Assembly: GCA_028689875.1 (NCBI GenBank)
Contig: JAQVCG010000006.1
Coordinates: 1-50,280, forward strand
Reading direction: 5' to 3'
Length of the DNA stretch: 50,280 nt
From: Candidatus Rifleibacteriota bacterium
GTDB lineage: Bacteria > Muiribacteriota > Ozemobacteria > Ozemobacterales > Ozemobacteraceae
Positions 1 through 8,890 of the stretch are shown one piece after another. A program made the position numbers and the translations under genes. Below the pieces are notes generated by a model that searched no databases, had not been told where the DNA came from, and saw only the letters and a program-made list of their open reading frames with translations. Numbering within the stretch: position 1 is the stretch's first letter; each line of letters starts with the position of its first letter.

Positions 1-897
1 TTTTTCAATAAAACCTTGTTCTAATTGCAAGTTTGCAAGCCCGACCTCTGCATCTGTAACCATTGGATCAATTTTTAAAATATCTTTATAAACCTGTTCA
101 GCTTCAGCATATTTGGCCTGTTTAGCATAAATATCCGCCATGTATATTCGAGCAAAAATATCATCATCATTTATTTTCAGAGCGATTTTAAAATACTTCA
201 AAGCTTCATCCGGCATTTGCATGTTGATATAGGCTGAAGCTGTCAAAAAATTAGCCTCAAAATCGCCGGTTTTATATTCGAAACTTTTTTTGTATTGTTC
301 AACAGCTAAAGGATAATTTTGGCGGTTATAATAAATGAGACCTAAAAATGCATATGCAAGGCCTTTATCAATGTCAGATTTTTTGGTTTTGATAAATCGC
401 TTTAATAGAATCTCGGCTTGTTCATAGTTTTCTTCGTCAATTAAATTAGTAACTTTAACGAAGTCAGAGTCGAGTTTTTCAGTATTTTTATTTTTTACAA
501 CCTGCCTGGTTTTACGATTTTCGGTTATAATATTTTCAGAGGTTGTTTCAAATTCTTTTGTTGTTTTTCTGGGCATCATATTTCGCCTTAAATCACTTTC
601 AAGCGAACTATAAGCAGTGTTCTGCGGAAAATATTTTCTTAATATCGTAAGATGTGCTAGTGCTTCGTTTGTCCGGCCCTGAAAAACAAGCGAAAGAACA
701 AAATAATATCGGGCTTGGTGATGATTTGGCTGCATATCTACCACCTGCCCTAAATATGACGAAGAGCCGCGATAGTCCTTTTTCATAAACAGTTCCATGC
801 CTTCATCAAATATTTGCTGTAAAAGAGATGAATTAGCAAACAGAGAAGAAGACACAACAATTAGTGCAATTAGTGTTAAATAACGTAATAATCTCAT
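1..897 (-). CDS. Secreted tetratricopeptide-repeat protein, C-terminal end cut off by window edge
   Basis: An open frame runs from the ATG at 897 leftward to base 1 with no stop, so at least 299 residues are visible and the C-terminus lies outside the window. The first 22 or so residues (basic start, then a hydrophobic stretch ending ...SSLFANS) look like a Sec signal peptide. The rest is alpha-helical with TPR-like spacing (for example GKGLAYAFLGLIYYNRQ-type and ...EALKYFKIALKIN-type segments), with a Lys/Thr/Asn-rich linker near residues 110-140. TPR proteins act as protein-protein scaffolds; the partner here is unknown. It is divergent from exbB. No Shine-Dalgarno precedes the ATG, and the putative -10 lies only 8 bases upstream, so a leaderless message is possible. 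Confidence 0.8.
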   Translation of the reverse strand, partial: MRLLRYLTLIALIVVSSSLFANSSLLQQIFDEGMELFMKKDYRGSSSYLGQVVDMQPNHHQARYYFVLSLVFQGRTNEALAHLTILRKYFPQNTAYSSLESDLRRNMMPRKTTKEFETTSENIITENRKTRQVVKNKNTEKLDSDFVKVTNLIDEENYEQAEILLKRFIKTKKSDIDKGLAYAFLGLIYYNRQNYPLAVEQYKKSFEYKTGDFEANFLTASAYINMQMPDEALKYFKIALKINDDDIFARIYMADIYAKQAKYAEAEQVYKDILKIDPMVTDAEVGLANLQLEQGFIEK

Positions 898-905
898 ATT
901 ACATA

Positions 906-934
906 ACTATAACATTACCGTAGACTTGAGACAA
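906..934 (-). promoter_or_regulatory. Putative sigma70 promoter of the TPR gene
   Basis: On the minus strand TTGTCT (934-929), a 17-base spacer and TATAGT (911-906) resemble -35 and -10 boxes. The start codon at 897 lies only 8 bases below the -10, which would make the transcript leaderless or nearly so. Confidence 0.4.
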
Positions 935-959
935 CACCGAATTATGTTACAGATAATAA

Positions 960-988
960 TTGAATTGTCATGTCAATTAAGTTATACT
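960..988 (+). promoter_or_regulatory. Putative sigma70 promoter of exbB-exbD-tonB
   Basis: TTGAAT (960-965), a 17-base spacer and TATACT (983-988) sit about 30 bases upstream of the exbB start. An AAGG at 1005-1008 is a plausible ribosome binding site. Confidence 0.5.
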
Positions 989-1018
989 AAACACTACTTT
1001 ATGTAAGGTTTATTCAAA

Positions 1019-1591
1019 ATGTTCGATCAGATTTTAAAATTTATAGAAGCCGGCGGCCCTTTAATGTATCCGATGACAGTTGTCGGCATACTTATTTTTT
1101 CAATGGGTCTGTATCAAGTTTGTTGGCTATTGTTATGGACACTTTCATCTGAAAAGTATGCCTGCAAAGGTGCCCCAAAATGGACCAAAAAAGCTATTCA
1201 AATGGCCACAGAGAAAAAAGGGCTTGCAGGTGTTTCTTTGATGGAATCAATTGAAATGTGCATAGCAAGAGCAGAAGGCTGTCTATTGAAGCGGGTACCT
1301 GACATGAAGTTTTTGGCCCAAATAAGTACCCTAATGGGCTTTCTGGGTACAGTAACCGGCATGGTAAAAGTATTTAACACAGTGGCAAAATTAGGAATGG
1401 TAACACCGGGCGATCTGGCCGGAGGTATTCATGAAGCTCTTTTCACTACTGTCTACGGTCTTGCTTTGGCATTATTTGCCTGGGGATTTTCTTATTTCAT
1501 AGAAGTTCTTGCAGAAAGACACATAAGAGTTATTGAAATGCGCGTTTTCTCAGAATTAGAAAACCATAATGAAAGCACGGTTAAACAATGA
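1019..1591 (+). CDS. exbB: MotA/TolQ/ExbB-family proton channel protein
   Basis: This 190-residue inner-membrane protein matches ExbB, which with ExbD forms the proton-driven motor that energises TonB. An N-terminal GGPLMYPM...GILIFSM segment forms the first transmembrane helix. A cytoplasmic loop follows, and then the signature LMGFLGTVTGMVKVF and the LAGGIHEALFTTVYGLALAL helix typical of the family (about residues 100-165). The length is usual for a short ExbB. Its last codons overlap exbD by 4 bases (ATGA), and tonB follows, which separates it from the related flagellar MotA and from TolQ. The start ATG has an AAGG ribosome site about 10 bases upstream. Confidence 0.9.
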   Translation: MFDQILKFIEAGGPLMYPMTVVGILIFSMGLYQVCWLLLWTLSSEKYACKGAPKWTKKAIQMATEKKGLAGVSLMESIEMCIARAEGCLLKRVPDMKFLAQISTLMGFLGTVTGMVKVFNTVAKLGMVTPGDLAGGIHEALFTTVYGLALALFAWGFSYFIEVLAERHIRVIEMRVFSELENHNESTVKQ

Positions 1592-1980
1592 GCTTAGCAA
1601 GAAAACCAAGAAAAGAAACTTTTTCGCTTGATCTGACTACTTGTTCTGACATCATATTTACCCTTCTTTTATTCTATATTTTAACTCAGAATTTTATTCC
1701 TCAGATACCGCTTGATTTGCCGAGAATAGAAAACGCAAATTACATAGAAAACAACACACATTTAAAAATTGATGTGCTTGAATCGGGCAATTTACGTTGG
1801 AACGAAACCGAATTTTCAATAGATTCTGTTCCTGATTTCAGAATAACTAAAGACAAACCGGTAATAATTTTTGCACACAAAATGGCGCCGTCAGGCGTAT
1901 GTATAGAGCTATTAGATAAACTTCGCGCAATGGGTATAACTTCTGTATCATTTGCAGGTACAATAAAAGAAAAAAAATAA
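1588..1980 (+). CDS. exbD: ExbD/TolR-family biopolymer transport protein
   Basis: This 130-residue protein has the ExbD layout: a short cytoplasmic start, one transmembrane helix (about residues 18-35) with the key Asp in CSDIIFTLLLFYIL, and a periplasmic domain. That Asp is the proton-carrying residue in ExbD/TolR. It overlaps exbB by 4 bases and is followed after 1 base by tonB, so the three are almost certainly translated together. The C-terminus ends in a short Lys-rich tail. Confidence 0.88.
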   Translation: MSLARKPRKETFSLDLTTCSDIIFTLLLFYILTQNFIPQIPLDLPRIENANYIENNTHLKIDVLESGNLRWNETEFSIDSVPDFRITKDKPVIIFAHKMAPSGVCIELLDKLRAMGITSVSFAGTIKEKK

Positions 1981-1981
1981 A

Positions 1982-2785
1982 ATGGTTATCCGAATTCTAG
2001 AGACAAAAAAAGCATTATTGTCTTTGTTTTCGTTTACTGCGGCGCTACTTTTACAGTTTTTCCTCATCAACGTGCTCCATGAGGCTTGCGGCAGTTGTAA
2101 CGAAAAGGATTCAGACGTTCTTAAAACCGTAAAAATAAACTTAGTCAGCATTAGCAGTGAGGTTGCATCTATTCAACCCGAAGAGCTTTTCACAGAAATT
2201 GCAGAGCCACAGATTTTGCCTAAGACACTTACTGAGCCGCCGCCCGAAATTTTACTCGAAAAACAGCCGCTGCCATTGCCTGATATGCCTCCCGCGATAT
2301 TGCCCGACATAGCCCCTCAAATAGTTCCTGATATACCCCCAAAAACAACGACCGAAATAACACCAAAAACTAACACCACAAAAGTCGTCACTCAAACAAT
2401 AACCCCATCGCCTACCATTAACAAAGCAGCACAACCCATAGCCGAGACGCCAAGTAACTCTGAGACAAAAACAAGAAACAAAGTTTGCACTGCTGTGCTG
2501 ACAGATGAGTCTGTCAAGTATCTCGTTAAGGCCCGCAATATTATCGAAAAAAATAAAACATACCCGATAAAAGCACGCAGAAAGCAAATAGAGGGTACCG
2601 TATCTTTATCGTTTTTAATAAACAAAAACGGCAGAGTTTCGAAACTGACAGTTCTAGAAAGCCCAGACAAAAGCCTAACTAACGCTTCAACAAAATTATT
2701 AAAAAGCATCAAACTGCCCAAACCGCCCACATCATGGGACGAAACAAAAACTGTTAAATTTGAAATTAACTATCGTCTGAGATAA
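1982..2785 (+). CDS. tonB: TonB-family energy transducer
   Basis: This 267-residue protein has the TonB order of parts: a cytoplasmic start, one membrane anchor (about residues 12-31), a long Pro-rich periplasmic spacer (about 75-130, with repeated PDI/PP units), and a C-terminal TonB domain. The latter is recognised by YPIKARRKQIEGTVSLSFLI and the following NKNGRV...LESP...LKSIKLPKPP pattern. TonB carries proton-motive force from ExbB/ExbD to outer-membrane receptors. It is the last gene of the exbB-exbD-tonB operon and converges, 5 bases apart, on the gene of a large outer-membrane protein. That protein may be a partner, but this is only inferred from position. Confidence 0.88.
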   Translation: MVIRILETKKALLSLFSFTAALLLQFFLINVLHEACGSCNEKDSDVLKTVKINLVSISSEVASIQPEELFTEIAEPQILPKTLTEPPPEILLEKQPLPLPDMPPAILPDIAPQIVPDIPPKTTTEITPKTNTTKVVTQTITPSPTINKAAQPIAETPSNSETKTRNKVCTAVLTDESVKYLVKARNIIEKNKTYPIKARRKQIEGTVSLSFLINKNGRVSKLTVLESPDKSLTNASTKLLKSIKLPKPPTSWDETKTVKFEINYRLR

Positions 2786-2790
2786 CAATT

Positions 2791-5775
2791 TTAAAAAGTT
2801 ATTATCATTTTCGCATTAATAACAGTGGCATCATAACCGGCGCCTGAAGGCAACTTAGAAGAATGAACCTTTTTGATTTCGCCATCTATAATAGTGTCAG
2901 AGCCTATAAATTGGGAAAGACTTACGCCGCCTTCGTAGTAAGCGCCATCAATCGTTGATTTAATGTCTCTGTGCTTGATGAAAAATTTGTATCTTTGATT
3001 TCTTGAAGATGGAGTCAAGGTTACAGACATATTTTTTTCAAATTCTTTACTGGGGTCTTTATCGGTAATTCTGTCATATTTAACGCCGACTTCCATATTT
3101 ACCTTAGGACTGAACACTCTTTGAAACGACACAATCTTACTATCTGAAAAGATGTCGTTAATGCTCTCATACTGGTCTGTTTCATCACGTTCTTCGTAAG
3201 TTAAATCTAATATATAATTTCTTTTAAACTCATGTCTGAGCTGAATCAATTTCAAGTTATCTTTTAAATACATTTTGGAGTCTCTGTCTTTTGAATACCC
3301 TTCCTCGTATTCTGTTGTTAAAATCATCTTTTCTATTGGAGTAAAGCGCAATTCGTAGGTTTTTCTATCAGTTTCAGAAAGCATTACGTTACTATGCCTG
3401 TCTTCAATGTCTCTTCTTCTCCAGTCAAGGTATGCCTGAAGTTTTTCATTAATTGTATAGTCTGCGGTAAAGTTAGTTGTCGCTTTTTGCACTGGGTTTT
3501 CGAACCTTGATATAACCTGCATTTCTTCTTGGACATCTGTTGGCAGACTGTTTGGAATCTGATATTTAGTTTGATCAAGCGAATCATCCCTAACAATTTT
3601 CGATGTGTTTTCTATTTTATATTTAAGCTGTGTTTTAATTTTGCTGTTTGGCTCGTATTGCATTTGAGAGTCGATTATTTCACTTTCGGCTCTCGAATTG
3701 GCGTACATATCGTCTTCTCTTCGCCATTGAAATTGTCCTCGCATATTAAAAATACTGCTTGGTTCGTAGTTCATATCTAAACTATAGTTTCTGGTATCTG
3801 ATCTAAGGCCTTTAAGCACCATGCCATCTTCTAATTCTATTTTAGAAAAATTCAAATTTAAAGATAGGTAGTCTGCTATTTTGGATGATAGCCCCATATC
3901 AAGTTGCAGAATTTCAGAGCCCGAAGCAATATTTACACCGTCTTCATAAGATGTTTTTTCTATTTTTGTCTGTGTGGTTGTTTTTCCGAATTTTCTGTCA
4001 TAAATGGCTTTAGTTACGTCTTTTGTGATATTAGAGAATGCTTCTTGGGCCTTTTCTTTATCTTTTTGTGTTCCTGATTTAAACTCTAATCTTGAAACTT
4101 TGTTGGGAACCCAGACAAAGCCGCTGTTATATGCTTCGAAATCAATTTTTCCCATTTCGGGATTATTATCAATATTAGTCTCTGCGTTTTCGCCGTCAGC
4201 AAACACAGAAATGCTGTCATTAAGTTTATAATCAACTTTTCCTCTGCCGCTTACAACATCATTTACCAGACCGCGCTCGCCTAGTTCGATGACTCCGTCT
4301 TCTCTGCCGATAAGTTTAAATTTGCTGTCTATGTTGTAGTAAGCACCATCTGCCTGTATTTTATCAGTTTTTGCTCCGAATCCGATTCTGCCGGCTTTTC
4401 CTTTAATTTCTCTGTCTTCAGGTGTTTCTTGAGAATTTATATTTCTGTCGATAACAGAAACAGCAGTTTCTCCATTAAAGGTCAAGACCTTGCCCAACCG
4501 CCATTCAAAATCTGTTCCGTAAACATCGTGCTGCATGGGCGTTATTAATGCGGTGCTCTCAGACGCCACCGTTTCACCGGGTTCAAGCTCTGTATCAGCA
4601 CCCGCTTTTGGCGTTTTGCTATCGAGCTCTCTCAACCAGGTAACCCCAATTCTTCTTTCGGGGCTCTTTATGTATTCTTGTCTTGTTCCAAACACATTAC
4701 GTGAAAAAGCCAAGTTTTCGTTCGATGTTTCGTATTCAACAACTATCCATTCTGTGATTTCAATAGGCAAAACCGAAGCAGAAAACTTAATAATACCTTC
4801 TTCATAATCAATAAGGTAATCACTGCTTCTTTGCAACAGTCTTCCATTTATTCTAATCTGTTCAGACCCCTGTACAATCGGAAAAGCCTGCATTCTGTAT
4901 TCTTGTTGAGCACCGGCGCCTCTGAATTGCTCACGTCTTGCGGCCCCTTTAGACTGCGAAAACATAAAGGTCGATCTAAAATTTTTCGTCATGTTTCCTT
5001 GTGCAATTATACCGCGCACTTCTTTGCTAAATAGCGTCAATTCGGTATTTTCAAGCTTAACTTGAAAATCGCCCAAAACAAATTTCCACTTTGGCGTATT
5101 AATATTTACGGTAAATCTTCTGTCCTCGTCTTCTTTGTCGTCTAACACCGCATTTACTGTCGAATTTTCGTTAATTTGCCCATCAATCTCTAAGTGCAAG
5201 CTTTGGTCCATTTTAAATCCCGGGTAGCTGTCAAATTGTTCTGTTGAAAAATGGCTTATATCGCCTTTAACATCAGATTGTTTGATTTCAAACGTTTTGC
5301 TTCCCGAAATATTCAGTTCAGGTTTTTTCTTTTTTTCGCCGTCATCTTCGTCCCAAAAATTCTTCGCGTATTCCATAACCGCCGCCTCTGAAGCATTGAG
5401 CGAAACCGGCTCTGTTTCGGGCACAAAAGGCTTAACCGCTAATTCGGGAATTACTATTCCCAGCTTTTCTGCTTCTTCAGGCGACATGGGTTCGGGCTCA
5501 TAAGGAAGCACTGTTCCATCTGTGGGTTCAGAAATGCTTTCGATTTCACTTTCTATCGCATCTTCACCGGCAGGCTCAAAAAAGTTGACTTCTTCGCCCT
5601 TATTAAACGCTTCAATTTCTTGCGAAGTCAAATATATCGGCTCATAATAAACGACTTGAGCAAAGCTTTTCTCAACAAACGGGAACAAAACAAACAGCAA
5701 AGAAACAACAGACATGAGCAATATCTGAGTTTTAACTTGTTTTACGGGTTTTCTTATATTTTGTTTGCCTATCAT
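2791..5775 (-). CDS. Large outer-membrane beta-barrel-type protein, function unknown
   Basis: This 994-residue protein has a long basic N-region followed by a signal peptide ending near residue 40 (KSFAQ), then an acidic Pro/Glu-rich segment (about 60-125). From about residue 155 it shows alternating polar/hydrophobic strands to the end and finishes with ...MIITF, a C-terminal Phe as in outer-membrane barrels. At about 299-349 a conserved-looking unit (PIVQGSEQIRINGRLL...DYLIDYEEGIIKF...IVVEYE) resembles a small beta domain seen in other very large surface/outer-membrane proteins. The basis for that comparison is memory, not a search. The gene lies 25 bases after the recombinase gene on the same strand, with a weak ribosome site (AGATAG). 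I cannot assign a substrate. Confidence 0.72.
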   Translation of the reverse strand: MIGKQNIRKPVKQVKTQILLMSVVSLLFVLFPFVEKSFAQVVYYEPIYLTSQEIEAFNKGEEVNFFEPAGEDAIESEIESISEPTDGTVLPYEPEPMSPEEAEKLGIVIPELAVKPFVPETEPVSLNASEAAVMEYAKNFWDEDDGEKKKKPELNISGSKTFEIKQSDVKGDISHFSTEQFDSYPGFKMDQSLHLEIDGQINENSTVNAVLDDKEDEDRRFTVNINTPKWKFVLGDFQVKLENTELTLFSKEVRGIIAQGNMTKNFRSTFMFSQSKGAARREQFRGAGAQQEYRMQAFPIVQGSEQIRINGRLLQRSSDYLIDYEEGIIKFSASVLPIEITEWIVVEYETSNENLAFSRNVFGTRQEYIKSPERRIGVTWLRELDSKTPKAGADTELEPGETVASESTALITPMQHDVYGTDFEWRLGKVLTFNGETAVSVIDRNINSQETPEDREIKGKAGRIGFGAKTDKIQADGAYYNIDSKFKLIGREDGVIELGERGLVNDVVSGRGKVDYKLNDSISVFADGENAETNIDNNPEMGKIDFEAYNSGFVWVPNKVSRLEFKSGTQKDKEKAQEAFSNITKDVTKAIYDRKFGKTTTQTKIEKTSYEDGVNIASGSEILQLDMGLSSKIADYLSLNLNFSKIELEDGMVLKGLRSDTRNYSLDMNYEPSSIFNMRGQFQWRREDDMYANSRAESEIIDSQMQYEPNSKIKTQLKYKIENTSKIVRDDSLDQTKYQIPNSLPTDVQEEMQVISRFENPVQKATTNFTADYTINEKLQAYLDWRRRDIEDRHSNVMLSETDRKTYELRFTPIEKMILTTEYEEGYSKDRDSKMYLKDNLKLIQLRHEFKRNYILDLTYEERDETDQYESINDIFSDSKIVSFQRVFSPKVNMEVGVKYDRITDKDPSKEFEKNMSVTLTPSSRNQRYKFFIKHRDIKSTIDGAYYEGGVSLSQFIGSDTIIDGEIKKVHSSKLPSGAGYDATVINAKMIITF

Positions 5776-5800
5776 TTATCTATCTTTTTTTACTATTCGT

Positions 5801-6709
5801 TTAATCTGACCTCTGAAGTTTCCCCCTCGGGTGAGCGCTCTGATGAATATCTTTTAAATCTTTTGCCGTTAAGTGAGTATATATTTGCGTTGTAGAGACA
5901 TCTACGTGTCCTAGCATCTCTTGAACAGCCATAATGCTTGCTCCGCCCTCAAGCATATGCGTTGCGCACGAATGCCTGAAAATGTGCGGCGACACTTCGA
6001 CAGTAATACCGGCCATCAAGGCATATTTTCGAATAATTTTCCAAAGCCCCATTCTTGAGATTGGCTTTCCTAAGGGGTTAAGAAACATTGTTCGTTCTGT
6101 AATGTTTTTACAAAAGCTGTTCCGTCCCTTTAACAAATACTCACGTATCGCCGCCATTGCATAAGATCCGACCGGCACTATACGCTCGCGCCCGCCCTTT
6201 CCCACAACCGTCAAAAACTCTGCTTCGGTATTCAAACTGTGCAAATTAAGTCCGATCAATTCAGACTCTCTGATTCCCGTGGCATATAACACTTCAAGAA
6301 TAGCTCTATCACGCAGCCCATAGGCATTCGACAAATTGGGTTGTTGCAAAATCAATTCAATTTCTTGTCTGCTTAAAACCTTTGGAAGGGGCCGGCCGAT
6401 TCTTGGTCTCTCAAGTAGCGCAGTCGGATCTTTTTCAATAAATCCTTCTCTAATCAAAAATTTATAAAAACCCTTTAAAGCTGAGGATTTACGTGCCATA
6501 GAGCGTGGTGAAAAACCTCTATCGTGCATATCAACCATAAACAGGCTTAAAACACTGTCTACTAATGCGCCGGTAACAGGTCTGCCACGTTTTGCGGCAA
6601 AATCCAGCCAATCTTGAAGGTCTCGCTTATAGGCTTCTAATGACTTAGGCCTAAGCCCTTTCTCGATTGATAAATAGTTTAAGAACTGTTCTAACAATTC
6701 TTCAGACAT
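5801..6709 (-). CDS. xerD: Tyrosine recombinase XerC/XerD
   Basis: At 302 residues this is the standard Xer length. The N-terminal SAM-like core-binding domain covers about residues 1-90 and the catalytic domain 105-295. All catalytic residues are present: R147 (ATGIRESEL), K171 (VVGKGGRER), H242 and R245 (HIFRHSCATHML), H268 (LGHVDVSTT) and the nucleophile Y277 (QIYTHL). Xer enzymes resolve chromosome dimers at dif near the terminus. There are no phage or integron neighbours, which favours the housekeeping role. Start: ATG with GGAG about 9 bases upstream. Whether it is XerC or XerD cannot be decided by eye; the XerD symbol is the usual name for a sole or near-sole copy. Confidence 0.88.
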   Translation of the reverse strand: MSEELLEQFLNYLSIEKGLRPKSLEAYKRDLQDWLDFAAKRGRPVTGALVDSVLSLFMVDMHDRGFSPRSMARKSSALKGFYKFLIREGFIEKDPTALLERPRIGRPLPKVLSRQEIELILQQPNLSNAYGLRDRAILEVLYATGIRESELIGLNLHSLNTEAEFLTVVGKGGRERIVPVGSYAMAAIREYLLKGRNSFCKNITERTMFLNPLGKPISRMGLWKIIRKYALMAGITVEVSPHIFRHSCATHMLEGGASIMAVQEMLGHVDVSTTQIYTHLTAKDLKDIHQSAHPRGKLQRSD

Positions 6710-6772
6710 TTCAGCTCCGAGTTATTATACTTTATCATCTAATATCGGAATAATCGGCTCTGTAAGTTAAAC

Positions 6773-6816
6773 AAAAAAAACCACCTTCGGCTTATTGCCA
6801 AAGGCGGCTTTTTTTA
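6773..6816 (-). terminator. Bidirectional rho-independent terminator after protease 1
   Basis: A 12-pair stem with a few G-U pairs (arms 6780-6791 and 6797-6808, loop of 5) is flanked by eight A on the left and eight T on the right. It therefore ends transcription from the minus-strand protease gene and would work in the other direction too. Confidence 0.9.
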
Positions 6817-6835
6817 TTCTTGTTATTCTAAGGTT

Positions 6836-8221
6836 TTATCTACGAGTCTGCACTGCAACTTTCAAGGCATCGAGAAGTTTATCAAATTCTTCTTGAGAAG
6901 CTTTTGGAACAGATCTTTCGGTTGATGACATGTAATTCAACTCACGAAGTGCCATACGATAAAGATCGTTTTTCGGACTTTTCTTTGCTGCGGTAACGAA
7001 TTTTTTCATTTCGCTTAAGTTGCCTGATTTAACTTCTTTTACGAGGTTATCAATAACTTCGCGTTTAGCAAGAGCAAGAATCATGTCATCCCACATTGTT
7101 TCTTTTGAGAAATCGAGGGTTGTATATTTTTGTTCTAAGCGGAAGCTTGATGGCAAATAAATGGCAACGCCTTTAGAATTTTTAAGCGTAGTGCCTGTTG
7201 CTTTGTTTGCTACGACCAATGCTTTTGCTGCAGTAATAGCTTTTTCAACGGCTGTTTTGAGAGAGTTATCAGATGCCGCCTTCGGCTTAAGCAATTCGAG
7301 GAAATGGATCAAATCTATATTTTCGGGGAAGTCGTATTTTTGAACTCTTAACAAAGCATTTTTGAAAACACCGGCGTATTTACCGCTCATGGCTGTTTTA
7401 GCAAGCCCGTTGAGAGAATCTACAACTGCAGAGAATTTGCTTAAATCAAGGGCTGACTGCGTTGAATCATCGTGGCCCTGGCTGCCACCGCTATATGATT
7501 TACCAAAAGCATTTACCCAATTTATTGCAAAGTCTTTGGGAGACATGCCGCTTTTAACGCCTCTGAGGATATCATCGTAAGGAGCGCCTTTGCCCGGCTC
7601 AAGTTCTTCTGATGCAACCATGAAATTAACGTGTTTTCTGACTGCATAAGCTACTTCTACCATTTGCATCAAGCAAGCGTCGAAATTAAGAACATCAACT
7701 TTTTGGCCTAATGCTTCGTTGATTTGTTCTAATGCAGTTGTCAACTGATTGTTGGTAATATGATTATTTGAAGAATCGTCATAAGAAATGCCTCTGAATA
7801 CTGCGTTTTCATTTTTGTTCTTCCAGCCCGAGCCGTGATTCCAGAGAGTGAAAGAATAATGCTTTGCAGGATAATTTGCTTTTATGTATTTTGCGAACTT
7901 AACGAATTCTTTATAATCGCCCATATCAAGTTCGCCCATATCTTTTACTTTTGTAACTTTGCCTTTTTCAATGTAATTGACTTGTGCGGGACCACGTTCA
8001 CGGTCAATGAGTGTAACTACGTTCATATAATCGTTAGAACCAATTTTACTCATTTCTTTTTGGTCTTCCATGCCAAACGGGTCAAGATTGTTGTCGGCGT
8101 TTAGAAATACTGCAACAGTCCATTCTTTTACAGCTCTTTTAGGTTTAGCAGCCGCTGCATCAGCTGAAACGGCGGTGAAAAGAAGCAACACTGCCAAAGT
8201 TATACTCGATACTCGTTTCAT
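6836..8221 (-). CDS. Secreted clostripain-family (peptidase C11) cysteine protease 1
   Basis: About 461 residues with a clear Sec signal peptide (MKRVSSITLAVLLLF...SADAAA). The C11 catalytic pair is visible: His in LWNHGSGW (residue 130 counting from the upstream ATG) and Cys in FDACLMQMVE (residue 184). The DNNLD and ISYDD motifs typical of the family are also present. Clostripain-type enzymes cut after Arg or Lys and are made as precursors. A close paralogue lies at 38199-39551 and shares the same motifs. Two ATGs lie in tandem (8224 and 8221); the GGGAG site is better spaced for the second, so I start there. A terminator follows, so the gene is probably a single transcription unit. Confidence 0.85.
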   Translation of the reverse strand: MKRVSSITLAVLLLFTAVSADAAAAKPKRAVKEWTVAVFLNADNNLDPFGMEDQKEMSKIGSNDYMNVVTLIDRERGPAQVNYIEKGKVTKVKDMGELDMGDYKEFVKFAKYIKANYPAKHYSFTLWNHGSGWKNKNENAVFRGISYDDSSNNHITNNQLTTALEQINEALGQKVDVLNFDACLMQMVEVAYAVRKHVNFMVASEELEPGKGAPYDDILRGVKSGMSPKDFAINWVNAFGKSYSGGSQGHDDSTQSALDLSKFSAVVDSLNGLAKTAMSGKYAGVFKNALLRVQKYDFPENIDLIHFLELLKPKAASDNSLKTAVEKAITAAKALVVANKATGTTLKNSKGVAIYLPSSFRLEQKYTTLDFSKETMWDDMILALAKREVIDNLVKEVKSGNLSEMKKFVTAAKKSPKNDLYRMALRELNYMSSTERSVPKASQEEFDKLLDALKVAVQTRR

Positions 8222-8281
8222 CATGTTCTCCCTGAACTTTATAGAACTTATTTGTCTCTTATAACCTTTAAGACTTTGTTA

Positions 8282-8310
8282 AGTATAAATAAAAAAAAAC
8301 AAACCCGCAA
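8282..8310 (-). promoter_or_regulatory. Putative promoter of clostripain-family gene 1
   Basis: On the minus strand TTGCGG (8310-8305), a 17-base spacer and TATACT (8287-8282) precede the gene by about 60 bases. The -35 match is weak; the -10 match is good. Confidence 0.4.
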
Positions 8311-8395
8311 CCTCAAAAATGTACATAGTTTGATATTTATTTTATTATAAATTTGATGTAGACTGAAAGCAACATGCACAAGGCGGAACGGAATT

Positions 8396-8890
8396 TTGGA
8401 TATTAAGATAACAGAAGCCACCATAAAAGACGTTAATGGTATTGTTGAGTTTGAAAAAGAATGTTTTATTTGCGTAACAGATAGATTTTCACCCAGAAAC
8501 ATAACAAACCAGATTAAATCAAAAACTTGCAGAATAACAACCATAAAAAACAAAAAAGGCGAAATACTAGCATCTGCCACAGGGTTTTTAAGACATTTTA
8601 AAGTTCCATCGGGCAGAATTTACAAAATTGGTGTATCGCCTGCCCTAAAACAAAAAGGTATAGGCAGTTTACTTTTGCAAGAAATGGAATCGTGGTTTTT
8701 AAAACACAAAATGCAGTTTTCTTTTGCAGAAGTAAGAGAAAGTAATACTCCATCACGTAAAATGTTTATTAAAAGCGGTTACGAAGAAATAGGCCCGTTA
8801 CCCTGTTATTATGGTAATTTAGACAAAGGCCTTGATCTTGAAAATGGGGTAAAATACAAAAAAAAGCTAACTAGCGAGGCAAAATCTTGA
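8396..8890 (+). CDS. GNAT-family N-acetyltransferase
   Basis: This 164-residue protein carries the acetyl-CoA binding motif A of GNAT enzymes (IYKIGVSPALKQKGIGSLLLQEME, with the Q-x-x-G-x-G turn) and a downstream NTPSRKMFIKSGYEE motif B. The overall look is that of RimI-like small acetyltransferases; the substrate is unknown. The start is TTG at 8396, preceded by AAGGCGG. The nearest ATG (8374) is out of frame, so TTG is the supported start. Its stop overlaps the next gene's TTG start by 4 bases (TTGA), indicating translational coupling with the U32-family gene. Confidence 0.82.
   Translation: MDIKITEATIKDVNGIVEFEKECFICVTDRFSPRNITNQIKSKTCRITTIKNKKGEILASATGFLRHFKVPSGRIYKIGVSPALKQKGIGSLLLQEMESWFLKHKMQFSFAEVRESNTPSRKMFIKSGYEEIGPLPCYYGNLDKGLDLENGVKYKKKLTSEAKS

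Noticed and set aside
2786-2820. Possible terminator between tonB and the outer-membrane gene
   Set aside because: The inverted repeat (GATAAC...GTTAT) has bulges and no usable loop.
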